Assembly (NCBI GenBank): GCA_029260165.1
Contig: JAJDDT010000027.1
Span: 1 to 57,355 of the forward strand
DNA from: Phycisphaerae bacterium
GTDB lineage: Bacteria; Planctomycetota; Phycisphaerae; UBA1845
DNA length: 57,355 nucleotides
Direction of reading: 5' to 3'
Each line of letters begins with the position of its first letter. Positions within the stretch are counted from its first letter, which is position 1. The notes beneath the pieces were generated by a model that was not told the DNA's origin, did no database searches, and saw only the letters and a program-made list of their open reading frames with translations. Positions 16,244 through 25,544 of the stretch are shown piece after piece. Position numbers and translations under genes: made by a program.

Positions 16244-16927
16244 ATGGCCAAGGCGGAGACCGCCAAAAGCACGCGAGAGTCGGTCGCGACGCGGAAAGAG
16301 CGTTGCGGGAAAATCGCGCGTGGGCTGAAAAAGCTGTATCCGGATGCGGAATGTGCGCTGAAACATGGCAGTGCGTTGCAGTTGTTGATCGCGACCATCT
16401 TGTCAGCGCAATCAACGGATGAGACGGTCAACAAGGTAACGCCTGTGCTATTTGGGAAATATCCGACGGCGGCGGATTTGGCGGCCGCGGATCCGTCGGA
16501 TGTGGAGGAGATCATTCACTCGACGGGTTTTTTCCGGCAGAAGACCAGGAGCGTGCAAAAGACGAGTGCTGCGATTGCGGAAAAGCATGGCGGACAGGTG
16601 CCGGACACAATGGACGAGTTGGTCGAATTGGCGGGGGTGGCGCGAAAGACCGCGAATGTTGTTTTGGGAACGTGGTTCGGAAAAAACGAGGGCGTGGTGG
16701 TGGACACGCACATCGGTCGGTTGAGTACGCGGTTGGGGCTGACGTGGCGAAGCAGGGATTCAAAAGATGCGGTGAAGATTGAAAAGGATTTGATGGAAAT
16801 CGTGCCGCGGAAGGACTGGACGAATTTCGGACATCTGTTGATTTGGCACGGCCGAAAAGTGTGTTCAGCCCGGAAGCCGAATTGCGACGAATGCACGCTG
16901 GCGAAGCACTGCCCGTCGGTGGGCTGA
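16244..16927 (+). CDS. nth: Endonuclease III
   Basis: A 227-residue bifunctional DNA glycosylase/AP lyase that removes oxidised pyrimidines in base-excision repair. The helix-hairpin-helix segment LVELAGVARKTANVVL includes the catalytic Lys. The catalytic Asp is in VVDTHIGRLSTRLGL. The 4Fe-4S loop is complete as C-x6-C-x2-C-x5-C (CSARKPNCDECTLAKHC). The N-terminal ~20 residues are an extra Lys/Arg-rich extension. AGGAG abuts the ATG. It starts 3 nt after the MoaD-MoaE stop. The coding strand here is strongly G-rich, unlike the next gene, which is C-rich. Confidence 0.95.
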   Translation: MAKAETAKSTRESVATRKERCGKIARGLKKLYPDAECALKHGSALQLLIATILSAQSTDETVNKVTPVLFGKYPTAADLAAADPSDVEEIIHSTGFFRQKTRSVQKTSAAIAEKHGGQVPDTMDELVELAGVARKTANVVLGTWFGKNEGVVVDTHIGRLSTRLGLTWRSRDSKDAVKIEKDLMEIVPRKDWTNFGHLLIWHGRKVCSARKPNCDECTLAKHCPSVG

Positions 16928-17037
16928 CAAACGTTTCGCTGCATCGCCCATTGCCTGCTGTCCCGACCACTCCTATGCTGGACCCTGCCTTGTGGCTTGA
17001 CTGCAAAAAATATCCCCTCATTTGAAACGAAAACGAC

Positions 17038-19257
17038 ATGTCACAACCAACGAAATGGACTTTTACCGTATTGCTGCTTCTCGTCGTCACCATGACAGGC
17101 TGCGTCGCGACGCAACCCGTTCGAGCGACAAAATTTGATCTTTCACTGAAAATCAATCCCGAACGTCACGAACTCACCGGACGAGCCGAGCTGACCCTTG
17201 AACCGCTCGGCGACCCGTTCGGCGACGAACTCATCTGCGTCGAATTCGACCTCAACGAGAATCTACGCGTCACAAACGCCGAAGCGCGAGGGGCCGAATT
17301 CGTCGAGTTCGAGCAGGAACCATTCTGGCGACGACTCTTTTCCAGGAAAAAGAACTCGCCGCGCATCGACCGACTCTATGTCCGGAATCCCGACAACCCC
17401 AGCCAATTCCAGGTCGTGATTGAATACCAGGGTCAACTCGAGCAGGACATCGCTGCCGGCGAAAAGGCAGGTCAAATCCACAATTTCCAGGTCTCGTCGC
17501 ACATAGGTCCCGAAGGCACCTACCTTTCGCCCAACGCAGCCTGGTATCCAACCCCGCATTGGGAACACGATTCCGCCGAAGACCCATTCGATCCCGCTCT
17601 GATGTTGGCCGACTGGAACGTCCACGCCGACCGCGTCGAAAACTACGAACTCGTCGCCACGGGATTGCGCGACGATCGATCCGATCATTACCATTGGCGA
17701 TCACCGCACCCATTGACAGGCGTTATGATCACCGGCGGACCGCACGAGGTATGGTCGGAAAAAAGAGGCAACGTCACCATCAACGTCCACATGCAAGCCC
17801 CCGACACAAACGACAGCGAAGCCAGCGACAACCAGGCCATCGCCAAACGCTACATCGATCGCGCCGCTCTCTACATCGAACGCTACGAACCCCTCCTGGG
17901 TCCGTTCCCCTACGAGCAATACACCATCATCGAGAATTTTTTCAGTTCCGGATTCGCGTTTCCAACCCTGACACTTTTCGGTCCCGCCGTCATGCACATG
18001 GGCGACAACGCGTTCCGCCACGGCTACCTCGATCACGAACTCGTCCACAGTTGGTGGGGATGCGGCGTCGATGTCGATCCGCGCGACGGGAACTGGTGCG
18101 AATCGCTCACCAGCTACTGCACCAATCATTACGGGCATATTCTTGAAGACGACGACGCCGGTGCTCGCAAACGTCGTCGCGACTATTCCAATTTCCTGTC
18201 CCGTCTCAAACCCAAACACGACAAGCCGCTCGCGACCTATGGCCAACCCGGTGGAACCGGACGCGGCGTCGCCTACAGCAAGGGTGCAGCCGTCTTCCAT
18301 ATGCTCGCCAGAAAAATCGGCCAGGACGCGTTTTGGTCCGCATGCCGATCATTAACCCACAACTACCTCGGGCGACACGCGAATTGGGACGACCTGAAAA
18401 AGGCATTTGAAAACGCCTCGAACCAAAACCTCGACACGTTTTTCGAGCAATGGGTGAGAGGCTCGGGCGCGCCGATCCTGCGTTTGGTATCAGCAGAATA
18501 CGACGGTGAAACCGGGAATCTCGCCGTCGAGATCGATCAGGGCGAAACGGATTTCGATCTCGATGTTCCGTTGCGTGTATTTCATGGCGACGCACATGAG
18601 GACGTCGTCGTCAACGTCAGCAGCGCCAACGTGACGGTGCAGATTCCAACGCACAACAGATCAACCGCCATCGAGCTTGACCCCGACTACCACATCTTTA
18701 GAAAACTCGACCTCACCGAGATCATGCCAACATCCAACACGACCAAATCAGCCAAACACCTAACCATCATCAAGCCAGCCGGCGACTTGTTTGAGGAGTA
18801 TGAGACCGCCATCGAAGGATTCGTGAAGGTGGTCTGCAAACGCAAGGACGCCGTCTGCGTGACATTGATCGCCGACGATTCCCTAACCGCAGACGCCATC
18901 GAAAAAGGAGGCGTGCTGATGATCGGTGACGCGGTACGTCACCCGGTTGCTCAGGAACTCCTGAGTCGTTCCGATTCCCCAATCGTCTGGACCGACCGGG
19001 GATTCACCATCGACGGGCAGGAGTTCAACCAACCCAACCAGGCTGTCTTCTGCACCGTCCACAACCCCGATTCGTCTGAGGACGGTATCACCGTTTATCA
19101 CGGCAACGACCAACCCGCCCTCGCCAACGCCGCGTTGCTGGGTTTCTACGCCAACAGTCTGCTTGTTTTTGAAACCGACACCCGCTCCGAAGTCGTCCTC
19201 CGCCGGGATTTCGAATCAACACAAAAAATCGCGGTCTCCGAACAAGCAGGCGATTGA
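17038..19257 (+). CDS. M1-like zinc metallopeptidase lipoprotein
   Basis: A 739-residue exported lipoprotein. The signal peptide ends in VVTMTGC, a lipobox. Residues ~20-220 form an M1-type N-terminal beta domain. The catalytic core carries HELVHSWWG (zinc ligands and general-base Glu), with the third ligand in GNWCESLTSY 17 residues after the second His. This is the NWCE variant found in many bacterial M1-like proteins. The classical GAMEN exopeptidase motif is replaced by IENFFSSGFAFP, so aminopeptidase specificity is uncertain. About 160 C-terminal residues after the helical region form an extra alpha/beta domain of unknown role (GGVLMIGDAVRHPVAQELL). No good ribosome binding site is visible. 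Its coding strand is C-rich, unlike nth before it. Confidence 0.9.
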   Translation: MSQPTKWTFTVLLLLVVTMTGCVATQPVRATKFDLSLKINPERHELTGRAELTLEPLGDPFGDELICVEFDLNENLRVTNAEARGAEFVEFEQEPFWRRLFSRKKNSPRIDRLYVRNPDNPSQFQVVIEYQGQLEQDIAAGEKAGQIHNFQVSSHIGPEGTYLSPNAAWYPTPHWEHDSAEDPFDPALMLADWNVHADRVENYELVATGLRDDRSDHYHWRSPHPLTGVMITGGPHEVWSEKRGNVTINVHMQAPDTNDSEASDNQAIAKRYIDRAALYIERYEPLLGPFPYEQYTIIENFFSSGFAFPTLTLFGPAVMHMGDNAFRHGYLDHELVHSWWGCGVDVDPRDGNWCESLTSYCTNHYGHILEDDDAGARKRRRDYSNFLSRLKPKHDKPLATYGQPGGTGRGVAYSKGAAVFHMLARKIGQDAFWSACRSLTHNYLGRHANWDDLKKAFENASNQNLDTFFEQWVRGSGAPILRLVSAEYDGETGNLAVEIDQGETDFDLDVPLRVFHGDAHEDVVVNVSSANVTVQIPTHNRSTAIELDPDYHIFRKLDLTEIMPTSNTTKSAKHLTIIKPAGDLFEEYETAIEGFVKVVCKRKDAVCVTLIADDSLTADAIEKGGVLMIGDAVRHPVAQELLSRSDSPIVWTDRGFTIDGQEFNQPNQAVFCTVHNPDSSEDGITVYHGNDQPALANAALLGFYANSLLVFETDTRSEVVLRRDFESTQKIAVSEQAGD

Positions 19258-19458
19258 TGAAATCGTGGCTGGCAGCGTTCAAAATATGTTCAGGGGCAAA
19301 ATGTCCCCAACGCTTCGCAAATGGCGGGACCAGCCAACGGCGGCATCGGGCAAGGGGAATATCATCAATATCATGAAGGCCGCCTGCCGATCTACTGCTC
19401 GGAAGACCACCTCCCTCAATTCGTGGTGGTGAACGGTTATTTCATCGAGGCTTCTTTC

Positions 19459-20592
19459 ATGAGCGATTACAAATCATCTTTACAATGGGTTCCGCTTGGC
19501 GTTCTTGTTGCGGCGTTGGGCGTATCGGCACCGATCGCAGATGCGTGCATGGCGGTTCCACCATTTGACTCGGACCCGAATAGTCTTCACGTCGCGGGCG
19601 AGGAGGCCATCATCGTCTGGGACGCGAAATCTCAAACGCAGCATTTCATCCGCCGGGCCACATTCCACACGAAAGTAGACAGTTTCGCCTTCCTCGTGCC
19701 GACCCCTTCTGTACCGGAGCTGACCGAGGTGAATGACACGGTGTTCGACGACCTGGCCAATGCGGTAAAGCCTGAGGTGATCGAAAAGTGGAAATACAAA
19801 TTCGAGACATGTTGGCTGATCATGCTTCCATTCAGATCGCCGGTAGCGATGACCTTCGTCAATGTTGAATCACAGGTGGAGGAGCCGCCCGTTCAGGTGA
19901 TTCATCGGCAGCAGGTCGCAGGTTACGACGCCGCGGTTCTCCGCGCCAGGGATGTGCAGTCGCTGATCGACTGGCTCAACGAAAATGGATTTGCGTTTCA
20001 GTCCGCCGCTGCCGACTGGCTTGATCCCTACGTCGAGCAGGAATGGGTCATTACCGCCTTCAAACATGCTACGGCTGGAAACGCGCGGGCAAAGGAGTTG
20101 AACACCGAGGCCGTCCGTATGTCCTTTCACGCCGAACGCCCGTTCTTTCCCTACCGCGAGCCGGTTGAACAGGGCCGACGTTCCAAAGCCCAACGGTCCC
20201 TGACGGTCTATTTCGTTGGCGACACGCGAATTGATGGACTGATCGGCGAATCCCGGACGCCCTGGCCTGTCGAAACGAAATACGCCGCCAAACGTGACGA
20301 TCTCGGCCCCATCCTTGCCAGATTACTGCCGCCCGCTGTGATGTCCGTTGATCAGCCGCTGTGGCTGACGGCAGCCGTGGACAACTCCCGTATTCGCCCC
20401 GGTCAGGGCGGCGATCTTTTCTTCAACGCGTCCGCCGTGCAGAAAGAAGTCATCCCGCCGCCAATCATCCGCTACACAGGCACGACGAAAATTCCGATCG
20501 TACTCGACCTGTTGTACGTCGTTCCCATAACGGTATGGGTCATTCGACGGAATCGCAGAAGTTCCATGCGCTCCGCCCCAATGCCCGGTTAG
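19459..20592 (+). CDS. DUF2330-family exported membrane protein
   Basis: A 377-residue protein. GAGG lies 8 nt before the chosen ATG, which opens a signal peptide (LGVLVAALGVSAPIADA). The body fits DUF2330: an early conserved Cys in DACMAVPPF, then EEAIIVWDAKSQTQHFIRRA and FLVPTPSVPELTE. This family of bacterial envelope proteins has no known function. A C-terminal membrane helix (IPIVLDLLYVVPITVWVI) is followed by positively charged residues, so the protein is probably anchored with its bulk outside the cytoplasm. The 201 bp before it hold no gene. It converges with the DNRLRE protein, leaving only 18 bp. Confidence 0.85.
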   Translation: MSDYKSSLQWVPLGVLVAALGVSAPIADACMAVPPFDSDPNSLHVAGEEAIIVWDAKSQTQHFIRRATFHTKVDSFAFLVPTPSVPELTEVNDTVFDDLANAVKPEVIEKWKYKFETCWLIMLPFRSPVAMTFVNVESQVEEPPVQVIHRQQVAGYDAAVLRARDVQSLIDWLNENGFAFQSAAADWLDPYVEQEWVITAFKHATAGNARAKELNTEAVRMSFHAERPFFPYREPVEQGRRSKAQRSLTVYFVGDTRIDGLIGESRTPWPVETKYAAKRDDLGPILARLLPPAVMSVDQPLWLTAAVDNSRIRPGQGGDLFFNASAVQKEVIPPPIIRYTGTTKIPIVLDLLYVVPITVWVIRRNRRSSMRSAPMPG

Positions 20593-20610
20593 CGATTGCA
20601 CATCCGATTG

Positions 20611-21486
20611 TTAAGGCCCGGTGAACGCCAGTTGCATCTCGCCGTAGTCCGCAAAATCGACGTCCCCGTCACTGTTGAGATCATACGATTGGCATCCCGC
20701 CGACAAGCCGCCATCCGGCGACGGGCCGGTGAAACAAATGAAGAAACGGTCGATGTCCTGCAAATCGACGTCTCCATCTCCGTCACCATCACCCGGGGTC
20801 GGCGCCGGCGGCGTGAAATCGATCGTCAGCAACGGATGAAAGGAAGCGTTCGGGTGTTCCCTGCATGCAAACCGTTTGGCTGTCTGGTCGGAGAATTCAT
20901 TGCCGCGAATCAGCCAACCGTGGTTGCTCGACGGATCGTCAATCCATTGCTGCACGTCAGCGACAAACTCGGGCGTCGACGGCCAAGTGAAGAAATTAAA
21001 TCCCCCGACAAACGTCGAGGCGCTAACTGTATTGGCGTGGTCTCCACCCGCGTTCTGCCAGAAATCGGTGGTGTAGAACCGATGCCTCCAGGTCGCATCT
21101 CCGGGCTCGGATGGCGCACCACCTCCGTCCTGGCTCAACCCCGCGTTGGACGCGCCCTCCCCCCATGACGACAACGCACGATGCAGATTGATCTGCTGGT
21201 TCCCTGCCTTTGTCTGGGTCATGCGCAAGCGAAGGCTCACGCTGTTGATCGTCGCGCCTGCGGGAATGACACTCCCCACATCGAACATCACCAGCCCGCG
21301 ACGCGTCCCGCCATCGTCGTTGTTGCCGACGAAAAAGTGTGCCCCGGAGCCATTGCTCCTCGCGCCGTTGCCCGATTCGTAAAGCGTGTTGTCCCTGCTC
21401 GTTGTCAGCGAGACCTCGTCACCGGTTGCTGATACAAGCGTCACGGACCCACAAATGACAAATAACCGAATGCTTCTTCTCAACAA
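20611..21486 (-). CDS. DNRLRE-domain exported protein with dockerin-like C-terminus
   Basis: About 291 residues. AGGAGG (21492-21497) lies 5 nt before TTG 21486 and 8 nt before TTG 21483, so a TTG start is favoured; an in-frame TTG at 21504 lacks a site. A signal peptide (RLFVICGSVTLVSA) leads into a DNRLRE-type beta domain (SRDNTLYESGNGARSNGSG, RRGLVMFDV, INSVSLRLRM), found in exported proteins and often associated with carbohydrate binding. Residues ~230-291 hold two Asp/Gly calcium loops (DGDGDGDVDLQD and DLNSDGDVDFAD), each followed by CFTGP or AFTGP. This dockerin-like pair recurs in three other proteins here. No cohesin was recognised in the window. Confidence 0.88.
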   Translation of the reverse strand: MLRRSIRLFVICGSVTLVSATGDEVSLTTSRDNTLYESGNGARSNGSGAHFFVGNNDDGGTRRGLVMFDVGSVIPAGATINSVSLRLRMTQTKAGNQQINLHRALSSWGEGASNAGLSQDGGGAPSEPGDATWRHRFYTTDFWQNAGGDHANTVSASTFVGGFNFFTWPSTPEFVADVQQWIDDPSSNHGWLIRGNEFSDQTAKRFACREHPNASFHPLLTIDFTPPAPTPGDGDGDGDVDLQDIDRFFICFTGPSPDGGLSAGCQSYDLNSDGDVDFADYGEMQLAFTGP

Positions 21487-21491
21487 TGTCG

Positions 21492-21497
21492 CCTCCT
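21492..21497 (-). promoter_or_regulatory. Ribosome binding site deciding a TTG start
   Basis: AGGAGG on the minus strand lies 5 and 8 nt upstream of two adjacent TTG codons (21486, 21483). It is the only strong site near the N-terminus and decides the start of the DNRLRE protein. Confidence 0.7.
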
Positions 21498-21625
21498 GAA
21501 TCAATAATCCCCTGCCTCAACCGATGGATGCTCGCCTCCGATGTCTCAAGTCTACGAATTTGCACTCGCGGTTTCAACCGTATACCAACGCAAACAGATT
21601 CTCTACGGATGCATCACTGTGGCCG

Positions 21626-23029
21626 CTAATGTGGGAATTGCCTCTGGAACATGGAGAAATCCGTAAAGTCACAGTCGCCATCACCATCAAGGTCAGCAGG
21701 CGCACATCCTGGGCTGACCAGAACACCAGGTCCAGCCTGGCACGCGTCAAGCGTTTCAAAGTCCGCCAGATTGACCTCGCCGCCGCCGTCCATGTCGCCC
21801 GCGCAGCCAAGACTGAATTGCTCGGCGATTTCCTCGTACGCTGCCCAACCCCCAGCCCCGTCGTAAATGCCCCAGTAACCGACCGCCCAAACGTCCCCGG
21901 ACGCACTGCTTGTCAGGTTGGTCAGTCCGATATGCGTCGCGTCAGGGATGGGGGCGCTGTTGACCTCGGTCCACGATGTCCCGTCCCAGTGAGCAAGGCG
22001 ACCGCCGAATTCGCCAAAGGCGTTCGATGCCCAAATGTCGTCCGAGCCGCTACCCGCTGCGGAGGTGATCGGTCCGATGTCAGGCCCTGCAACTTCGGTC
22101 CATCCATTCCCGTCCCAATGCAGATACATCGAAGCGATCTGTGTATCGTTGTCGGCCAGCAGCAGTTTTTTGCCGACAGCCCAAACATCGTCACGCGCAA
22201 ATGCGACCACATCGTGGAGCTGATCCTGAAAAATGGTCTGATTGGGCAGCGGCGTCCAGTCCAGCTGGGGATTCCAGCTTGTTCCGTCGAACTGGTAAAT
22301 GTAGGAGTGAAACGACGTACCAGAGTTTCGGCCGTAGCCCACGAGCCAGACCGCGTCGCTCGCAGCGGCTGAGGCAGCCTCGGTAACGTTGAATCTTCCA
22401 TAGACAGGCTCGATCTGCGGAACGAATTCCACGAAAGTCGATCCGTCCCAATGAAACGTTACCGGTGACGATGACCAGCCGTTCGGTGATTCGCCGTTTC
22501 CGATCACCCAAACGTCGTCGGGCGCGATGACGACAAGAGAACTGCCCTCGCCACTACGCCTCGGATCACCCGCATCCGGATTCGGGTCGTCGATTGGAAT
22601 CACGGACGTCACGTCCCAGCCCTGACCGTCGTAGTGAGCAAGAAACGGGGCTCCCTGGAAGTTGCTCACCCCAACGATCCCCGAGACCCAAAGATCGTTC
22701 GGCGAGCTGCCTGCGACGGCACGTGCATCCCAAACATTGTCCAGGTCGAGTGGCCCGGGTGTGTCCGACGTCCACGTCGAGCCGTCCCACAACGTCCGAA
22801 GCAACCCCGCGCCGCCCGGAGCCGGGGCGCTATTGATGGCGACGGCGCTGTCGGGTGAGAACGGGACGATGAGCGTCGGACGAAACTCCGTACCTTCAAA
22901 AACCGGGTTCGGTGTGACCGACCAATCTCCGCACGGTTGTGCGACAGCAGCGTGGGTGAACACACCAAGGGAAACCACTGCGCAGGTGGTGAACCGGGAA
23001 CGACTCGAAACGATCAGGGGCGATTTCAT
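21626..23029 (-). CDS. Exported beta-propeller-like protein with dockerin-like C-terminus
   Basis: A 467-residue protein. AAGGAG sits 6-7 nt before the chosen ATG, which gives a signal peptide (MKSPLIVSSRSRFTTCAVVS, cleaved near AAVAQ). The body has repeated D-V/I-W-A/V-V/S-G and HWDG-x-x-W motifs (DLWVSG, DVWVIG, AVWLVG, DVWAVG, DIWAS; HWDGSTFVEF, HWDGNGWTEV, HWDGTSWTEV), alternating as in a beta-propeller with WDG repeats. The last ~60 residues contain two calcium loops (DMDGGGEVNLADFETLD and DLDGDGDCDFTDFSMFQ) of the dockerin-like type. A role at the cell surface or in secretion is inferred. No catalytic motif was seen. Confidence 0.85.
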   Translation of the reverse strand: MKSPLIVSSRSRFTTCAVVSLGVFTHAAVAQPCGDWSVTPNPVFEGTEFRPTLIVPFSPDSAVAINSAPAPGGAGLLRTLWDGSTWTSDTPGPLDLDNVWDARAVAGSSPNDLWVSGIVGVSNFQGAPFLAHYDGQGWDVTSVIPIDDPNPDAGDPRRSGEGSSLVVIAPDDVWVIGNGESPNGWSSSPVTFHWDGSTFVEFVPQIEPVYGRFNVTEAASAAASDAVWLVGYGRNSGTSFHSYIYQFDGTSWNPQLDWTPLPNQTIFQDQLHDVVAFARDDVWAVGKKLLLADNDTQIASMYLHWDGNGWTEVAGPDIGPITSAAGSGSDDIWASNAFGEFGGRLAHWDGTSWTEVNSAPIPDATHIGLTNLTSSASGDVWAVGYWGIYDGAGGWAAYEEIAEQFSLGCAGDMDGGGEVNLADFETLDACQAGPGVLVSPGCAPADLDGDGDCDFTDFSMFQRQFPH

Positions 23030-23839
23030 GCGTGGCTCCTTTTGGGCAGGGCGACTCGTCATATCAGTGGGCGACACATGCTGAATCAGGGCGGGATGAC
23101 GGCTGAGCATGGGATTGCCTCCGTGTCCTGTGCAGGCTGTGGCCCGCAGGTCAGGCCAGCGCGCGCCAGCTCCGCCGGATCAACCCGCGCGGCTGGCGAC
23201 GTGGCACCCACGAAACACGAGCAATTTCCGTGCCCAAGAGGGGCGTGGTTGGGAAAAACCGGCAATGAAAACACAAATGCGGTCCCACAGCGTGTCAGCA
23301 ACCGTGAAGAGCGGTTTTGCCCCAGGATTGGCCCCGATCTGCGGCGATTCGCCGGATTCTCCCCGACAGATTTCCACGCTCAAATGCGAGTATGGCCGCA
23401 AAAAGGTGCATTCCACCACCTTGCTATGTGCAGACTAAGACCATTGTGAATCCAATGAGTCCTTCCGGGGGGGATCATCAATTCGCTCGCTGTGCCGAAC
23501 ATCCGTGGCGGTGCTACTGCATGAGAAGAGACTGTGCGGTGACCGATGATGACGCAGAGCAGGTTGGAGTAACCGCGCCGTGTGGGTGCACGAGTGCGAA
23601 GGGCTGTCGCGGTTATCCGTTTGGGTTGGATTGCAGGCGCAATGCGTGCCCGGTGCCCCATGACAAATGACTCGATGCTTCACCAGCTTGATTCATTCGG
23701 GCAGTACCCGTTTTTATCGGAACTTCAGGAGTGGCCATACTGCTGACGTCGCGTCAGATGGTTGTGGCTTTCGGTCCATTTGTATGCGACGTTCGTTCAT
23801 GGGGCGAATGGTCTGGTCGGGGGGAATCGGAGTCTGTCA
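23030..23839. other. 810-bp stretch without a convincing gene
   Basis: Between the divergent propeller-like gene and PKD lipoprotein, only short overlapping frames occur, with Arg/Pro/Cys-rich translations that do not resemble proteins. It probably holds both promoters. The ribosome binding sites of the two genes lie at its ends. I saw no tRNA, terminator or obvious repeat in it. Confidence 0.6.
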
Positions 23840-24595
23840 ATGAATGCTTCGAGTCTGTATCGAAGGGGTGCTGGTTTCATCCTTTTTACAGTCATGGTCG
23901 TACTGAACCTGGCGGTTGGTTGCGATGGTCCGATATCCGCGTTGGCTGATAACGGCGATCCGAACAGCGTGAACGATTCGGGCAATCAACGTCCGGTTGC
24001 AAAAGCGGGGGGTGACCTTACCGCCTTTGGCGGCGCGCGCGTGGCCGTCGATGGCGGGGAAAGTTCTGATCCGGATGGAGATCCCGTCACCTTTCGCTGG
24101 TCGGTCGAAACGGCTGGTGAACAGCCGGGGATCAGCGATCCGACGGGTGCGCAGGCGATGATTGATCTTCCGAACGTTGAGATCGAGACGACTTATCGGT
24201 TGAAGCTGACGGTGAGTGATGGCTCGCTATCGGCAGAGGACGAACTGGACATTCATGTCACGCCCTTCGTCACGCCCGCGTCCAGTGTGCTCGCTGCGAA
24301 TCCCGGTCCGGACCTGACCGCGACGGCTGGCACGGTGGTGGTCCTCGATGGTAGTCAGTCGGTGATCGGTATTGTTGAGGAAACACGCATCCAGTGGATG
24401 CAGACGTTCGGCACGCGACTGACGATTGAGGATGGTGATAAACTGATCGCGTGGTTCTTTGCCCCGGCGGTCGCGGTCGAAACCGAATTTCAATTTCGCC
24501 TGTTGCTGACGCAGGGGACGCAGACGTCGGCTTCCACTGCGTCGATCGTTGTGCAACCTTCCGGTTTGGGGAAGGCGGGCAACTCTCCGCCATGA
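23840..24595 (+). CDS. PKD-domain lipoprotein
   Basis: A 251-residue lipoprotein. GGAG lies 7-8 nt before the chosen ATG, and the signal (FILFTVMVVLNLAVGC) ends in a lipobox. Residues ~55-145 form a PKD-type Ig-like domain (RPVAKAGGDLTAFGGARVAV, SSDPDGDPVTFRWSVE, YRLKLTVSDG). A second, more divergent copy follows (~165-245, NPGPDLTATAGTVVVLDGSQ, then FQFRLLLTQGTQ). PKD domains are extracellular beta sandwiches that mediate binding or spacing. No enzyme domain is attached. It converges with the MBL-fold gene at a 73-bp gap. Confidence 0.85.
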   Translation: MNASSLYRRGAGFILFTVMVVLNLAVGCDGPISALADNGDPNSVNDSGNQRPVAKAGGDLTAFGGARVAVDGGESSDPDGDPVTFRWSVETAGEQPGISDPTGAQAMIDLPNVEIETTYRLKLTVSDGSLSAEDELDIHVTPFVTPASSVLAANPGPDLTATAGTVVVLDGSQSVIGIVEETRIQWMQTFGTRLTIEDGDKLIAWFFAPAVAVETEFQFRLLLTQGTQTSASTASIVVQPSGLGKAGNSPP

Positions 24596-24668
24596 GTGTC
24601 TTTGGGGGGAGCCGATGCGGGTTTGTCTTGCAGGCTGATTTCCAGGCGAGGGTTTCGGCGGTTATTTT

Positions 24669-25544
24669 CTACTCGAAGAGTGTGTAACGAACCTGCGGAA
24701 CGGCGAATCCGGCGAATTCGTCTTTTGTGAAGCTGTATTGCGGGTCGTCCCATTGGTCCGGGTAGTGGTAGAGGTGCGTCTTTTTCCTGATCTCGTCGGG
24801 CATCGTACGGAGTTCGGACAGGGTGGCGTGGACGGCGCTTTCCTGCTCGGTGAACTGCACGTCGTGGAAGCACATCTTCGCAGCCAACAGGCGATTCTCA
24901 TTGGCAGCGAAGTCAAACCGTGTGTCACCGGAAAAGAAAACGGATTCCCCTGTCGTTGTGTCGCGAATGGTCAACCCGTACGAAGGCCAATCGTATTTGC
25001 GTTCGATCTGAATGTGGTCGGTTGGGAAAATCTCGAACTCGTAACGCTTGAGCATATTGAACGATTCAAATCCGTCAGCCGTCGGGCGAAGCGCGAGGAT
25101 AAAAAAGTAGTCCTGCAACAGCGCGTAGCGTCCCGGCATCGGACTCATGCCACCCTTGAGCGACGTGTCCCAGAGGTTCACGAGGATATTGATCGAGCTG
25201 ATGATCTGCGGTTTGAAGGGTTTGTCCGTGCCCGCGTGGACGAAGGTATTGTTGAAGGCCAGTTCCTCGATACCACCGATGTGGTCGGCGTGCTGGTGTG
25301 TGACGAGCAGACGCCGGATTTTGGCGTAGTTGGTCCTGTCATCGACGGCGAGGTAGGCGAATTCCGGTTTCTGTTGAAGCTGGTGGATCGCCGTCGGACC
25401 GGTGCATCCGAAGTCGACAAGCAGCGTGTCATCGGGTTCATCCTGCTGGTCGGGTGAGGTTTTCCATGCTTCGATCAGGGCGTTTGACTGGTGGTTGCGT
25501 TTGGCGAAGGCGCTGCCGACACCAAGGAATGTGAGCGTGAGCAT
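24669..25544 (-). CDS. MBL-fold metal-dependent hydrolase
   Basis: A 291-residue metallo-beta-lactamase-fold enzyme, probably cytoplasmic. GGAG lies 8 nt before the ATG, and the first residues MLTLTFLGVGSAF are the usual first strand of the RNase Z-like MBL group, not a signal peptide. The metal site HQHADHIGG is intact. Asp/His ligands later in the chain include FSGDTRFD. The C-terminal HLYHYPDQWDD may give a further His. Homologous folds hydrolyse phosphodiesters, thioesters or cyclic nucleotides; the substrate here is not evident. It is isolated between a converging lipoprotein and the ATP synthase operon 3' end. Confidence 0.88.
   Translation of the reverse strand: MLTLTFLGVGSAFAKRNHQSNALIEAWKTSPDQQDEPDDTLLVDFGCTGPTAIHQLQQKPEFAYLAVDDRTNYAKIRRLLVTHQHADHIGGIEELAFNNTFVHAGTDKPFKPQIISSINILVNLWDTSLKGGMSPMPGRYALLQDYFFILALRPTADGFESFNMLKRYEFEIFPTDHIQIERKYDWPSYGLTIRDTTTGESVFFSGDTRFDFAANENRLLAAKMCFHDVQFTEQESAVHATLSELRTMPDEIRKKTHLYHYPDQWDDPQYSFTKDEFAGFAVPQVRYTLFE

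Noticed and set aside
19286-19306. A GGGG...CCCC hairpin between the M1-like and DUF2330 genes
   Set aside because: Only about four pairs form and no T tract follows, so it was not called a terminator.
23086-23683. Several 70-110-codon frames in the 810-bp gap
   Set aside because: They overlap on both strands and show Cys/Arg/Pro-rich translations without ribosome binding sites.
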